Below, piece after piece: positions 20,301 to 29,401 of a stretch of DNA of 64,000 bases; the first letter of the stretch is position 1; every line of letters begins with the position of its first letter. A program made the translations under genes and the position numbers. Below the pieces are notes generated by a model, which made no database searches, was not told where the DNA came from, and saw only the letters and a list, made by a program, of their open reading frames with translations. The DNA is from Nansenia antarctica (Eukaryota; Chordata; Actinopteri; Argentiniformes; Microstomatidae), in the NCBI GenBank assembly GCA_963989245.1, contig OZ022345.1, positions 22,727,696-22,791,695 of the forward strand, in the 5' to 3' direction.

Positions 20301-22355
20301 CAAATGCACAAACAGAATGTTGGTCAGGTCTAAGTGGTGGTCAGTCATTGTTACATACATTTACACATTTTTTGATGGTTTTAAGGAACAATCAAGTGTG
20401 CCATATCACTTGGTGGCATTGCCATAACTCACCATTATCATGAAGACACCACAGTCATTGCCACTGGTCTGCCTCGGAAGCCCCTGTACGAAGAAAAGTT
20501 ACAGTTAGAGAATAGTAGGTAATTATGACTATAGCTATAATATGATAGTAACATTCAAACAATACCTCCAAATCCAGACCAGTCTTCTCTGTCCAGGATC
20601 CCGCAACAATTTTCTCAGCAACACCCCTGGGCAACCAAGAATAAAACTAAGTCAAACAAAGAAGTACACACCTCCTACAGGAGAGAAAAAAGGAACAACA
20701 TTCGTACCACTGCTGCTTCAGAACCACTTCACACCATGCAAGTCGGTCGATCATGCTTATTTGCAAAAGTTCAATGAGGAAGATTTCTCTGTGTCTCTCT
20801 TTCCTTGTGTTGGAAATGTGTCTATTTAAGTCCACTCCAGCTTTCGGGAAGCCAATCCTTTCTGAATGTTGGACAAACAATCAGTACATAATGCATGCAT
20901 TGCCACAATGCCTCCTGATTGAACACAAGTCTTTAGAAATGGCAGTAACATTAGACAGGTCAGGGGACCGACAGGACACACATCATAGGCAGGTCAGGGG
21001 ACCGCCAGGACAAACATCATAGGCAGGTCAGGGGACCGCCAGGACAAAGTTCATAGGCAGGTCAGGGGACCGCCTGGCAGGTCAGGGGAACGTGACTGCC
21101 AGAGCAAAAAATATTTGGGGCAACCTTAATAGTGTTCTGTAGGCTTCAGAGGTGAATCCCCTTGGAGTTTTGAAATACTGCGAATCTAGAAAGAAAATGT
21201 CTTTCTGGTGTGGCCTCATTACCTACAGGGAATAACGCATTCTGGACAATAAGCAAAAAGGACACTTTGGGGGTAATACAATAGACACAAACTCACAAGC
21301 AAATGGCATATGAAGGTTAAAGCTGAGAAATGCTCAACTACATTGTATGTCTTTATAATCTACTACTGTGGATGTCATATGTTGCATATAAAGTTATGCT
21401 CTGTATATATATGGGTATAGTACACTTACACACAGGACAAAGTGGCCTGGAACCCACAGTGGAAGGATAAGGGCATCCTTCTGATCAGCATGTTCCTGTT
21501 CAAAACCATGTACTGCATTTATCATTTTTATCCAACACTTAACTGGGGTGTGCATGATTATGAATTACATGAGAATTTGATGAAGTCCTTTCTCATACAT
21601 GTAGTGGTTTTTTGGCTTAGTGTTAGGAAACCATTTAATTTACCTTGATGAAATCAAGTAAAAAAAAAAAAAAAGTATTTAGGACCAACACAGCTAATGT
21701 GCTGATGTCCCATGAAGGGCATGCCAATTGTAATGCTGGATACAATGTTGTCTACATAGCTGTTTATCTTATTCAAATACCGGCTCAATCATTTTACTTA
21801 CTGGGAAATGGCTCATGGGATCACAGTTGTGGGGATGGACCCACGTTGCGGTTACATGAAGGTCAGCAATTAAAACCTCCTTTCCCTGTAGAATTCAAGT
21901 GCATCTAAAATTAGTCAATGCTAGAAAATGGTACGTAAAACATATGGCTGAGTTCCAGCTATCTATTAAAATCACAACAAGGCATATAAGCCACAACATT
22001 ACCTTTTCATCCAGGCACTTCAACAATCAACTATCCTTAGTATAAACATTTCTTGCATAATTGATTTGAAAAAAACATACCTTCATAGTAGCCATTTGGT
22101 GAATCAGCCTGAGGCAAGCGTTTCCTGCCTGGTGATGTAGTTTACAGATAGCGTTAGACAATTAATTCATGACAATTTCTTTTCAAAACATACCTTCACC
22201 ACTAACATGGATAGTTGTAACATACAAATGAGTTGATGTCCTTTTGAAGTCCAATTAAGTCCTTTAAGTCCATTAAGTCCTTTAAGATCCTTCAAAATCT
22301 CGCGGTTTCTCGCGGTTACTTCTGTGATGACGCGCTCGAACCAAATATGGTCCAT
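12840..22355 (-). CDS. Ulp1/SENP-like (C48) cysteine peptidase gene, 17-exon model
   Basis: I assembled 17 exons on the minus strand, each with GT-AG borders. Together they make 1410 nt, 469 codons plus stop, with every junction in compatible phase and no internal stop. Residues in order are a short N-terminal region, LILPLWVPGHFVLC (catalytic His), PVDSQYFKTP (catalytic Asp), PRQTSGNDCGVFMIM (oxyanion Gln and catalytic Cys), DDMSLLRRWWCIVLVENLG, and a roughly 240-residue C-terminal part of unknown fold. Ulp1-type enzymes remove SUMO or ubiquitin-like modifiers; the substrate here cannot be told. The first exon is the least certain. The gene shares a promoter region with lrguk and carries a 5.3-kb Harbinger in one intron. 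The exact family member is not recognised. Origin from a transposon-borne peptidase gene is possible. Confidence 0.75.
13081..13169 (-). CDS. Ulp1-like gene exon 16
   Basis: 89 nt, acceptor ATGACACAG. It encodes ATVHAIAAVNCVSNEKAMEM and YTCGPQYDL and ends in phase 2 at TTGAG/gtaagc. Confidence 0.6.
13387..13566 (-). CDS. Ulp1-like gene exon 15
   Basis: 180 nt, phase 0. It encodes AIMAGQVKSLWAKKKATGII, FFDDDDQMDRLVNFLSGVVK and DPVAFVIDVLLPE. The long open frame with clean borders is good coding evidence. Confidence 0.7.
13704..13799 (-). CDS. Ulp1-like gene exon 14
   Basis: 96 nt, phase 0. It encodes ERAQQAQHQRRVTNDLLVDF and ITQDKGLLQHLE, probably helical. Confidence 0.6.
13906..13980 (-). 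CDS. Ulp1-like gene exon 13
   Basis: 75 nt, phase 0. It encodes ESDVTMDKDVRSLDSETTLS, an acidic segment, and IKTLE. Confidence 0.6.
14071..14139 (-). CDS. Ulp1-like gene exon 12
   Basis: 69 nt, phase 0. It encodes MPLDTDEDHAYFKRPYIFPP. It lies on the far side of the 5.3-kb Harbinger from exon 11. Confidence 0.6.
14557..14814 (+). CDS. Harbinger transposase, exon 1
   Basis: ATG at 14557 (AGCATGG), 86 codons, donor ACACAG/gtgggt in phase 0. It encodes MEEVAAILCLWYIIQHCILE and then a strongly basic RRRKRESRRQKRLYRRQKRE region, likely nuclear-localising and DNA-binding. Together with exon 2 it gives a 448-residue protein. Confidence 0.75.
14909..15994 (+). CDS. Harbinger transposase (HARBI1-like), exon 2, catalytic core
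   Basis: Acceptor ATTCCAG; 361 codons then TAG. This is a DDE-superfamily nuclease (DDE_4/Plant_transposase type) that excises and inserts the element at TWA-like sites. The catalytic residues are all present: D237 in AIDGSHIPI, D325 in LLGDAAYPL and E363 in AVENAFGRLKGRW (numbering for the spliced protein). The N-terminal part has NFRMSEGTFLYLCHKLRP and the helix-turn-helix-like TNSEYRSVSHLFGVSITTVW. No frameshift or stop is seen. AATAAA at about 16068 could serve as polyadenylation signal. Confidence 0.85.
   Translation: MIHFLRNLRSAPSAWAINRANEWWDFVVPAFTDALWVQNFRMSEGTFLYLCHKLRPAMERRDTAFRLCVPLNKRVAMALWKLATNSEYRSVSHLFGVSITTVWPCVRDFCAAVQAILVPELIHVPTQAKFEEMADYFEHRWGVPQCVGAIDGSHIPILAPREYHCDYFNRKGWHSIILQAVVDGKGLFWDVCTGFTGSMHDARVLRRSELWEQASTGNLFSGRTRNIGGCDIGYYLLGDAAYPLHSWLLKPFSDNGRLTEEQLQYNMKTSRARVAVENAFGRLKGRWRCLMKRNDCDLALVKSMVITCCALHNLCEAQGEDYIQEWSVHDTPEPSLVARPQRAETEGLGVRQGLMRYFTSL
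16255..16325. repeat. Short tandem repeat
   Basis: Three to four copies of GCAAACGTGCAAAAACACT between the two convergent Harbinger genes. Confidence 0.7.
16630..17555. mobile_element. MITE inserted in the Myb-like exon
   Basis: The ends GGGCCGGATTCACCAAGCG and, inverted, GGGCCGGATTCACCAAAGTG are flanked by CAG at 16627-16629 and 17556-17558. Subterminal regions are rich in TTCTTAAG/CTTAAGAA palindromes. The centre is unrelated AT-rich DNA with a long GA repeat. Non-coding. Confidence 0.8.
17297..17362 (+). repeat. (GA)n microsatellite
   Basis: About 33 uninterrupted GA dinucleotides inside the MITE. Confidence 0.95.
18464..19214 (-). mobile_element. 5'-truncated Rex1/L2-like LINE
   Basis: The minus strand encodes MYRSLIVPYITYCVEVWGNT, LLQKRAIRIINRAAYHEPTN, ELVDFKMAQVMYKVKNKMLP and QVRQSNYELRG. 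This is the C-terminal end of a Rex1/L2-type reverse transcriptase. The 3' tail ends near an ATTGA repeat at 18460-18468. It interrupts the Myb/SANT exon of the Harbinger element, with a short AATC-type repeat at both junctions. Confidence 0.75.
19691..19808 (-). CDS. Ulp1-like gene exon 11
   Basis: 118 nt. It encodes FGRKFAHFSEEGRATLHDSV and PPVFRTYSSLKRRHASNTM and ends ACCATG/gtcagt only 18 bp from the right TTA of the Harbinger insertion. Confidence 0.6.
19930..19994 (-). CDS. Ulp1-like gene exon 10
   Basis: 65 nt. It encodes DDMSLLRRWWCIVLVENLGL and ends in phase 2 (GAAGG/gtatgc). The donor choice one base later keeps exon 11 open in the hydrophilic frame. Confidence 0.65.
20078..20122 (-). 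CDS. Ulp1-like gene exon 9
   Basis: 45 nt, phase 0. It encodes YAWYFAMEATFDFSI, the helix after the catalytic Cys. Confidence 0.7.
20433..20483 (-). CDS. Ulp1-like gene exon 8, catalytic Cys
   Basis: 51 nt, phase 0. It encodes GLPRQTSGNDCGVFMIM. The Q...GNDCGVF signature holds the oxyanion glutamine and nucleophilic cysteine of Ulp1/SENP peptidases. Confidence 0.85.
20566..20626 (-). CDS. Ulp1-like gene exon 7
   Basis: 61 nt. It encodes GVAEKIVAGSWTEKTGLDLE and ends in phase 0 at GGAG/gtattg. Confidence 0.65.
20955..21090. repeat. 36-bp minisatellite in an intron of the Ulp1-like gene
   Basis: About four units containing AGGTCAGGGGACCGCCAGGA, each ending in an ATCATAGGC-like motif. Confidence 0.85.
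21125..21185 (-). CDS. Ulp1-like gene exon 6, catalytic Asp
   Basis: 61 nt. It encodes DSQYFKTPRGFTSEAYRTLL, with the Asp completed across the microexon junction. Confidence 0.65.
21223..21241 (-). CDS. Ulp1-like gene exon 5, 19-nt microexon
   Basis: Only 19 nt (AATGCG...GTAG) between a pyrimidine-rich acceptor and a gtaatg donor. It restores the phase between exons 4 and 6 and supplies NALFPV and the first base of the catalytic Asp codon. Confidence 0.6.
21430..21495 (-). CDS. Ulp1-like gene exon 4, catalytic His
   Basis: 66 nt, phase 0. It encodes DALILPLWVPGHFVLC. The W-x-P-G-H motif carries the catalytic histidine of C48 peptidases. Confidence 0.75.
21802..21885 (-). CDS. Ulp1-like gene exon 3
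   Basis: 84 nt, phase 0. It encodes GKEVLIADLHVTATW and HPHNCDPMSHFP, leading into the catalytic domain. Confidence 0.6.
22081..22128 (-). CDS. Ulp1-like gene exon 2
   Basis: 48 nt, phase 0 at both ends, AG|GCAGG start and GAAG|gtatgt end. It encodes AGNACLRLIHQMATMK. Confidence 0.5.
22194..22355 (-). CDS. Ulp1-like gene exon 1 (tentative)
   Basis: ATG at 22355, 54 codons, donor GTGAAG/gtatgt. It encodes MDHIWFERVITEVTARNREI and a GLNGLKGLN repeat. The start is chosen as the first in-frame ATG after an upstream non-ATG region; the exon may be partly untranslated. Confidence 0.4.
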
Positions 22356-22624
22356 CAAGCGTCCGGGTGATGCCAAACATAGGCTGCAGCTGGACCCTTC
22401 TCATCTACACCGGGCGCACACACGTTCTCGCTCTCCTCAATAGACCACATTTCCCATAGTGCAATACACACACCCCCAACCGTTACTAAGCAACAGAAAC
22501 GATGCTTTCACGCGCTAGTAGTTGGGCCAACTGGCTTCCTAAGCTAAACTAAGCTAACCAGAACGAGCTAAACCACCGTTTGTTTTTGTTGTAAACACTG
22601 ACAAGGTTATCGCATTTGCATGAG
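22356..22624. promoter_or_regulatory. Divergent promoter between the Ulp1-like gene and lrguk
   Basis: Only about 270 bp separate the two proposed start codons, which read away from each other. The interval is GC-richer than its surroundings. It contains TTCCCATAGTGCAAT and an X-box-like GTTACTAAGCAAC at 22482-22494 (half sites GTTACT and AGCAAC around one base), the binding pattern of RFX factors. RFX factors drive cilium and spermatid genes, which fits lrguk. Confidence 0.5.
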
Positions 22625-22999
22625 ATGTCTTCCACTTCAACATTATCGCTTTTACAAGACATAATGAAAGAAACAACGCCACAGTGTTACCCTGTGTCAG
22701 CCACTTGCTGTCCCCAGGAGTCGTTAACACAGGAGAGGACGGACGGACAGCCGGACGGACAGGAGAGGACGGACGGACAGCCGGACGGACAGGAGAGGAC
22801 GGACGGACAGGAGAGGACGGACGGACAGCCGGACGGACAGGAGAGGACGGACGGACAGGAGAGGACGGACGGACAGCCGGACGGACAGGAGAGGACGGAC
22901 GGACAGCCGGACGGACAGGAGAGGACGGACGGACAGCCGTCTCCATCACACACGTGCTCCACCTCCGAGGAAGAGGAGGTGAAGAAGACAGCGATGAAG
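22625..22999 (+). CDS. lrguk: lrguk exon 1, with coding minisatellite
   Basis: ATG at 22625 (GAGATGT), 125 codons in phase 0, donor GATGAAG/gtaact. After MSSTSTLSLLQDIMKETTPQ comes a run of QERTDGQPDG units, then an acidic SEEEEVKK stretch. The start is the first ATG of the frame. The upstream in-frame codons use no ATG except within HEM context. Confidence 0.65.
22728..22942 (+). repeat. GC-rich minisatellite within the coding sequence
   Basis: A variable array of GGACAGGAGAGGACGGAC and GGACAGCCGGAC blocks (units of 18 and 12 bp, combined 30). All three forward frames stay open because the block lengths are multiples of three. Confidence 0.9.
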
Positions 23000-23012
23000 G
23001 TAACTCGTGACG

Positions 23013-23270
23013 TTAGAATGAGTATATATACTTATAATATAAGGTTCTATCTCCATTTTTGTCAAAATGTAGTTTTTTACATAATCTGATCCATTAGGTG
23101 TTTATTGATGCCTGTGTGGTGTTATTTTTTTAAAATGTTGACATTTTTGAGTTAGTAATTCATAAAATACAAAGGTTCCATCTCACAAAACATAATGGAA
23201 TGTAAAAACTTTGACGCTCAATATCTCTGAACTGCCCTAAACGGAGATAGAACCTTATCATTCTAAGCTC
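23013..23270. mobile_element. MITE copy A in lrguk intron 1
   Basis: About 258 bp with inverted ends GTTAGAAT...TAAGGTTCTATCTCC and GGAGATAGAACCTTATCATTCT. A copy in the opposite orientation lies at about 41245-41488. Confidence 0.8.
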
Positions 23271-23581
23271 ACGAAGTGGATAAATGAATTAATAAGGATA
23301 CTGCACGTTTGTGTGAATATTTTTTACAAGTTAGCTTTGCCTTGTTTAGCTTTTGACATAAGTAAGCCGGCTCAGGTAAAACCTGAAAATCAATGTTCGT
23401 TTTTTTTAACCATTGCTTTGTGGTTTTATCACACACCGGCTTAAGTCTAAGTAAGAACTTGCCTTATTTTGAAGTAAACAAACACCATTGTGTCTTGCAA
23501 ATAAAATACTGTGACATAATGTTGCTGAATTTTGAATGTAAGTAAAGTTTTTTTTTTTTTTTATGTGCGAAATGTATACAG

Positions 23582-23683
23582 AAAGATAGTGTGTTGACAG
23601 AGGATGAAGTATCAAGGAGCTTGTCCAACCTGGGTCACTCAGCCGATGGACTGAAGCATGTCTACCAGTTCCTCTCTGTGCCT
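23582..23683 (+). CDS. lrguk: lrguk exon 2
   Basis: 34 codons, phase 0. It encodes KDSVLTEDEVSRSLSNLGHS and ADGLKHVYQFLSVP, then a gtaaga donor. This matches the segment before the first leucine-rich repeat. Confidence 0.8.
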
Positions 23684-23708
23684 GTAAGAGACCACACCAC
23701 ACACATAC

Positions 23709-24310
<602 letters not shown>

Positions 24311-24969
24311 ACACAGGTTGATAGTAAATGTAAATGTAGCCTACCATCAATCATCTGATATAACGTCTCGTAAGAGGCATAACTATTTGACATGAGATAG
24401 AAATATTTCTTTCATTTTCTAAAAGAAGCATCCATCCAGTGTTTCCTCCAGGAATTTTTCCAATGGATTTTTTTTAGCGTGCACGCGCATGAAACGCGCA
24501 CGCGCGCTCAAAACAAAGTTTTTTTTTTTTTTTTTTTCTAATCACAGCCAAAACTAGAGGATGGCCAAAAAAAATTAATATACAGAATATAAACTTGTGA
24601 CTGACAGTCACATACACACACAAAGATCATCAGCTATAATATAATACGAAGTAGGCCTACATGAGCACAAAAGCGGCTAACGTTACTGATTAACTGTTTA
24701 CTGTAGTGCAGAGAGATGGTAGTCGTAGGCGGCGTATCAAATGACAAAGCTAAACGTTTAATGAAGGACATGAACGATTGTCAACAACACACTCAAGCAG
24801 TAAATAGAACAGTCTAAACAACTTGGGTACTACGGACGGAACAATAGTCTCAACCTATAGTTCCGTGCGTGAATTATGTCAACCCACCACATTACAGAAG
24901 TAAAATCACAGTCAGATGGAGCATTCGGTAAACAGCTGAGTATCAGCTGAGTTAAAGAAAACAAACTCT

Positions 24970-25256
24970 TACCTTTGATGAGACCCACATGAGCCCTGTT
25001 TTCCCGTACTTCTCCTGTGTGTCTCTTATTGTCCAAATGTTCCCTGAATTTTAGCTGCATGTTTTTCCAGCATGTAATTCCGTTGTCAATAAAAAAATCG
25101 TCTCCCCTTCTTTTCCCCTTGACAATACTGTGTCGTTGCTAAAGTGACGGCACATAAGAATCGTTTTTTGACTTGCTAATGTCTGCTAACGTAGCACTTG
25201 AAACTGGCGCCGTTCTCTGGACTGCAGCTGCTCCCGCGTTAGCATTAGCATCCATC
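24970..25256 (-). pseudogene. hAT transposase N-terminal remnant
   Basis: The minus-strand ATG near 25253 encodes MDANANAGAAAVQRTAPVSS and KSKNDSYVPSL then a stop. The frame continues past the stop as DNGITCWKNMQLKFREHLDN and KRHTGEVRENRAH. The KEHLD...KRH spacing resembles a zinc-finger N-terminus of hAT transposases. No catalytic domain remains. Confidence 0.5.
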
Positions 25257-25479
25257 TTTTCTTCTCCCTTCTCACCGTCACGAGCTCAAATGACACTTGT
25301 CGGCCGATCTAACTCTTAACACTCACTTACAGGACTTCTGACACCATGTCGTGTTATTCTATTAAACATACACGTGAGTCCTTCTGTATTTCAATGTAAG
25401 TGTCTTTATTTTAACTCGCTCTGTAAGCTCTACAATACCGGTCTCTTGTTGTCTCGTCGTAACCTGCCCACCTGACCTG

Positions 25480-25640
25480 GGGGGTATTCCATCAACGTCG
25501 CTAAAGGAAAATCCTGGCTTATTTTTGATAACTCTCGCGAGACCTATCAGAATATGCCTGGATATTTGTAAGAACTCTCGCGAGATTTATCAGACTAAAC
25601 CTGGATTTTCCCTTTAGCGATGTTGATGAAATACCCTCCG
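25480..25640. mobile_element. Palindromic MITE
   Basis: The ends GGGTATTCCATCAACGTCGC and, inverted, GGGTATTTCATCAACATCGC, with internal CTCTCGCGAGA repeats on both arms. About 160 bp. Confidence 0.75.
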
Positions 25641-26484
25641 GATGTCACTACGGTGGCCTGTACACAATAACAATAATACCACAGTTCACATTTAGACCAA
25701 TCAGGAGCCCTTGTGTCCAGAGGCGGATTTAGGATTGTAGGAGATCCGGGGCTTAGCCCAGAGGGAGAATATAATGTGCGCGCGGAGCGCGCCGGAAAAA
25801 TTTGCCTTCAACCTTCAACTTACCACCACCTTAAAGCGGACAAAAGGCTGTATTACAAAATAGACAGTAAACACACACACACACACACACACGTCAGTCA
25901 CCATCATTTATATTTGTATAGAATTACAGAATTGATGGGCTGAGGCTAGTTATGTTACAGTATGTATATCAGGGCAGACTCTGTGCTCACCACTTATATT
26001 GTATTTAGAGTCTTGTCCTGTGTTATATGACGATATATTACATGTATTGTTGGCCTGTGTATAGTACTGTGAAATAAAATCCCCCCTGGGACATTAAACA
26101 AACTTAGTTAGTTAGCGTTACATCTTAGGATAGATTTGAGTCATGTTCTGTATACATACATACTACCATAAGGGCATACTTAATGTGGTTACTCCATGTT
26201 TACTAGCTGTAACATTAACGTTACATCATTCTTTTTCACTTGTTACTCAGTCAACCAGAGTGCAGATATCAAAGACTATCAGCCTGTTATTCACTTTATT
26301 TGTATAAGTATTATCCTTTGTTTGATTTCTTACCATGTACCGTAACAGTACCTTGCTATGTTTCATTTTCATTATAACATAACGTTATGTTATGATAGCC
26401 AGCTAGCATTAGCAAACCGGAAAAGTAGTGTCAGTGAGTCAGTCACCTTTCTAATAAGATTCACAAACCTGAAACATCATCTAT

Positions 26485-27648
26485 AGCTGCGTTTCCATAC
26501 ACCCTAGAATTTCGCAAAACCGACATATCGAAAAGAAAAAAAAGAATTACTGGTAATGGAAACAGCACATTTTCGAAAAACCTCCCAATTATCGATAAAA
26601 AGTTTTCACGCTCTCAGGAGGTGGTATTTGAAACGTTTCGATATTGAAGTATTTCGAAAAAGTGTAATGGAAACGGGTTTTTCGCAACTTCGCGTCAAGT
26701 AGCCTATAAGATTTGGAGTTTTACCTTAGAAACAGCTGTGATGTTGCAAACACAGCAGCATCATGCGCGCATCCAGGCGTTCCCACGTTGATGTCCCTGA
26801 TAATTAATCGATCATCAGATACAACCTGAAGGCAGATTGATGTCCACCCCTTCCTGTTTACGTAATCACGATAGCCTTCACTCGGACCACGAATTGGTAT
26901 GTGCAACCCGTCGATCGCAGCGTAGACCTGGGGTATTTTGTGTGCCTCATAATTGCGCTGTGCGATCTCCAGGGCCTCGTCCACATCTGGCATTCTGATT
27001 TTTTGCTTCAGCAACCTGCTGCATATGGCTCGACATACCCCATACACACATCTATGTACAGTGGTTTTGCTGACACCAAACGTTTCACCAACTACTCTAT
27101 ACTCGGCGCAGGTTGCCAGCTTGTAAAGGGCGATAGCCACTCGCTTTCGAGTAGGAACTGCCTCCCGGGGGCATAACGGGTCTGGGGCCACAAGGTCTTC
27201 AATAGAATCACACAGCACATTGAACGTTTCCCGGTTCATCCTGAAATTCTGAATCCACAATGCCTCTGTGAATTCCTCTAAAACAATTCTCTCCCAGAAA
27301 TCCTTCAAACGTGCTCGTTCCCACACATACGGACTCTGCCGTTCGTGGTGGATCACCCGCTGCCTTCGTCTTCTGTTGTTGACAACCACAACAGCAGCAG
27401 CTGTGGCCATCAAAACAACAGTTCCAGCTCGCAACATGTTTGGAATATCCATCTTTTGCTCTTCCTTCTTCCGCAAAATTGAATTTCGCGGGAGATAGCA
27501 GCGTATTACCCTCGCGAGACGAGGATGCGTGACTCATGAGAAGCGAAATACATTTGAATGGAAACGGCTGCATTATCGTAATTGTACTTTTTCGAAATGT
27601 TAGAAATATCGCATTTATTTTTCGAAAAACTCTAATGGAAACACACCT
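26485..27648. mobile_element. Truncated Harbinger nested in the second hAT
   Basis: The ends AGCTGCGTTTCCAT and, inverted, AGGTGTGTTTCCAT, with TAT at 26482-26484 and 27649-27651. It holds the first two thirds of a transposase gene. Different terminal sequence from the 14330 element, so a separate family. Confidence 0.8.
26721..27452 (-). pseudogene. HARBI1-like transposase, C-terminally truncated
   Basis: The minus-strand ATG at 27452 (MDIPNMLRAGTVVLM) opens a 243-residue frame: a basic RRRRQRVIHHERQSPYVWER, FTEALWIQNFRMNRETFNVL, the helix-turn-helix-like CAEYRVVGETFGVSKTTVHR and AAIDGLHIPI with the first catalytic Asp. It ends after GCAHDAAVFATSQLFLR. The second Asp and the Glu are missing, so it cannot be an active nuclease. 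Confidence 0.8.
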
Positions 27649-28397
27649 TATGTCATCACTGCTGGTGATGTCATTGTAGTCAGCTGCTGATACTGCTGCT
27701 GCAACAGTTCTTGGCGCTTGTTTTGTTGAAAAAAACTTTCGGATATCCATCCTTACAATTGAAAACTGATTGAGATCACTTCTTCTTCAGGGCAGGGCAG
27801 GCTACGCAGTACGCAGGCTAATGTCGCGCGCAGCTGCTGCCTCTCTGTTGGACTCCGGTACTGCACGTTACTCAAGAGAGTTTTTTTTTTTTTTTTTTTT
27901 TTTTTGGGAAAAGTAAAACATTCGGGGCTTTTCAGAAAACATCCGGGGCTTGAGCCCAAGTAGCCACCCCCTAGCGCCGCCCCTGCTTGTGTCACATCGT
28001 CAACTGAATGTCATTAATCTGATTTTGGATCAGCGGTTAGAGAGAGATGGGCGTGGATTTAGGTGCACTTTTAGTCAACATCCATTATAGCGCTGATCTA
28101 GGATCAGATATATTTTAATCAGCTAAAATGTTCAGAGATTTTTTTATTTATTTTTTTGAGAACTTTTTTTTTTTTTTTTGTGTGGACTGAATCAATTCGT
28201 GGCGGAGGAAATTCCATCGTGGCGGCCCGCCACCAATAAATGCATGTAGAGGAAACACTGCATCCATCCATCTGTATGTCAGTTTAACTTGCCCGAATCA
28301 GTTTAGGCCCACTTCCAAATTGTGGTGCATTTATTTCCTTCCGATTTAATTTCACTTCAGGTGAAACTCAATTTCCGAATTGTTTGGCTTTCTCCAG

Positions 28398-28479
28398 GGT
28401 CGAAATCTAAATGATGTATCCATCCTTTGCAACTACATCCATCTTCAAAAGCTACAACTTCCATACAACAGAATAAAAG
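28398..28479 (+). CDS. lrguk: lrguk exon 3, start of leucine-rich repeats
   Basis: 82 nt, acceptor TCTCCAG. It encodes GRNLNDVSILCNYIHLQKLQ and LPYNRIK and leaves in phase 1 (gtatgt). Confidence 0.85.
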
Positions 28480-28673
28480 GTATGTGAATCATGTCTAATG
28501 TTTAAAGAATAGTCTTCAAGTCGTGGTATGCTTATTGATTCATTTAGTAAGTCATGAATAACGTGTCGCCTGTGTCCTTCAGAACCTATTACAGTATGGG
28601 AACTAACATGTTGTGTATCCTTGCCATCTCGCCCTCTGCTCGGCCAACTCTCCTAACGATTGTTGACTGGTAG

Positions 28674-28704
28674 ATTTATCCTGCGTGAGCCACATGCCCT
28701 ACCT
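28674..28704 (+). CDS. lrguk: lrguk exon 4, left half
   Basis: After acceptor GACTGGTAG the frame reads (D)LSCVSHMPYL. It is cut by the hAT-type insertion directly after CCCTACCT. The right half is at 40306. Confidence 0.8.
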
Positions 28705-29401
28705 CAGGGGTCTCCAACCTTTTTTCATCCGAGAGCTACTTTGAAAAAATTTAAGTGGCCGAGAGCTACTCATATCTTATTACTTACATTCATTCACATA
28801 ACGTATCAAAACACTCTGAAATTCTTCACTAGCATGCTCTGTTTCAAATGTCAATGTGTAAGCTCACTATAGTAGTAGCAGTATATTCTGTATCCATATA
28901 TCAATGTATCACATCACCTCCATTCACATATCAAAAGCTTATAATTGTATGGTCCACATGTGTGTAATAAGTGCATTCACCTTTTCTAGTTTTTTCAGTC
29001 AGAAAACATTAGTATTTTTTTCTTCTTTTGTCTCTTTCAAAAAATGTGTGCATGTGTGTAATAATGCATTCACTCATTCCTACATTTGAGATGAATGTCA
29101 CTGCATGGAGTCTACAAGAGTTATGTATGCTGGAGTGTATCCACTTAAGTTCACTCAGAAGTAGTAGTAGTATTTCATTACATTCATATCAGAAAAATCT
29201 GATTCTCAAAGGTATGTAGAGCCAAATAAAACAAATACTTTCAGGGCTGCTTGGTGAATATTCTTATAGTTTTCTGGGTCTACCAGGCTCCAGAAATGTT
29301 GTGAATGTTGTTGCGATTGTAGCTGGACATTATTCTGGAGCTTTATAACCTCCATCTCCATTTCTCCAGGCTTGACACTGAACAGTTCAGCTATCTGCTC
29401 T

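Larger units (their letters stand above)
25718..27985. mobile_element. Second hAT element nested in the first
   Basis: The ends CAGAGGCGGATTTAGG and, inverted, CAGGGGCGGCGCTAGG are flanked by an exact 8-bp duplication CTTGTGTC at 25710-25717 and 27986-27993. Subterminal GGGGCTTAGCCC/GGGGCTTGAGCCC blocks pair. The only coding material is the Harbinger nested inside it. Confidence 0.8.
24437..28260. mobile_element. hAT element in lrguk intron 2
   Basis: The ends CAGTGTTTCCTCCA and, inverted, CAGTGTTTCCTCTA are flanked by an exact 8-bp duplication CATCCATC at 24429-24436 and 28261-28268. It contains a broken transposase N-terminus (minus), a palindromic MITE and a second complete hAT with its own insertion. 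Confidence 0.85.

Noticed and set aside
21885..22128. Reading exon 2 as RKRLPQADSPNGYYEG
   Set aside because: That phase runs into a TGA within exon 3. The AGNACLRLIHQ frame stays open through exons 1-3.
22554..22962. Minus-strand frames with Pro-Ser-Ser-Pro-Val-Arg or Cys-Pro-Ser repeats
   Set aside because: Antisense reading of the lrguk exon 1 minisatellite. All frames stay open because unit lengths are multiples of three.
27208..27750. 180-codon minus-strand frame overlapping the truncated Harbinger transposase
   Set aside because: Runs across the element terminus and out of the transposase frame; no homology seen. The frame with AAIDGLHIPI is the real one.
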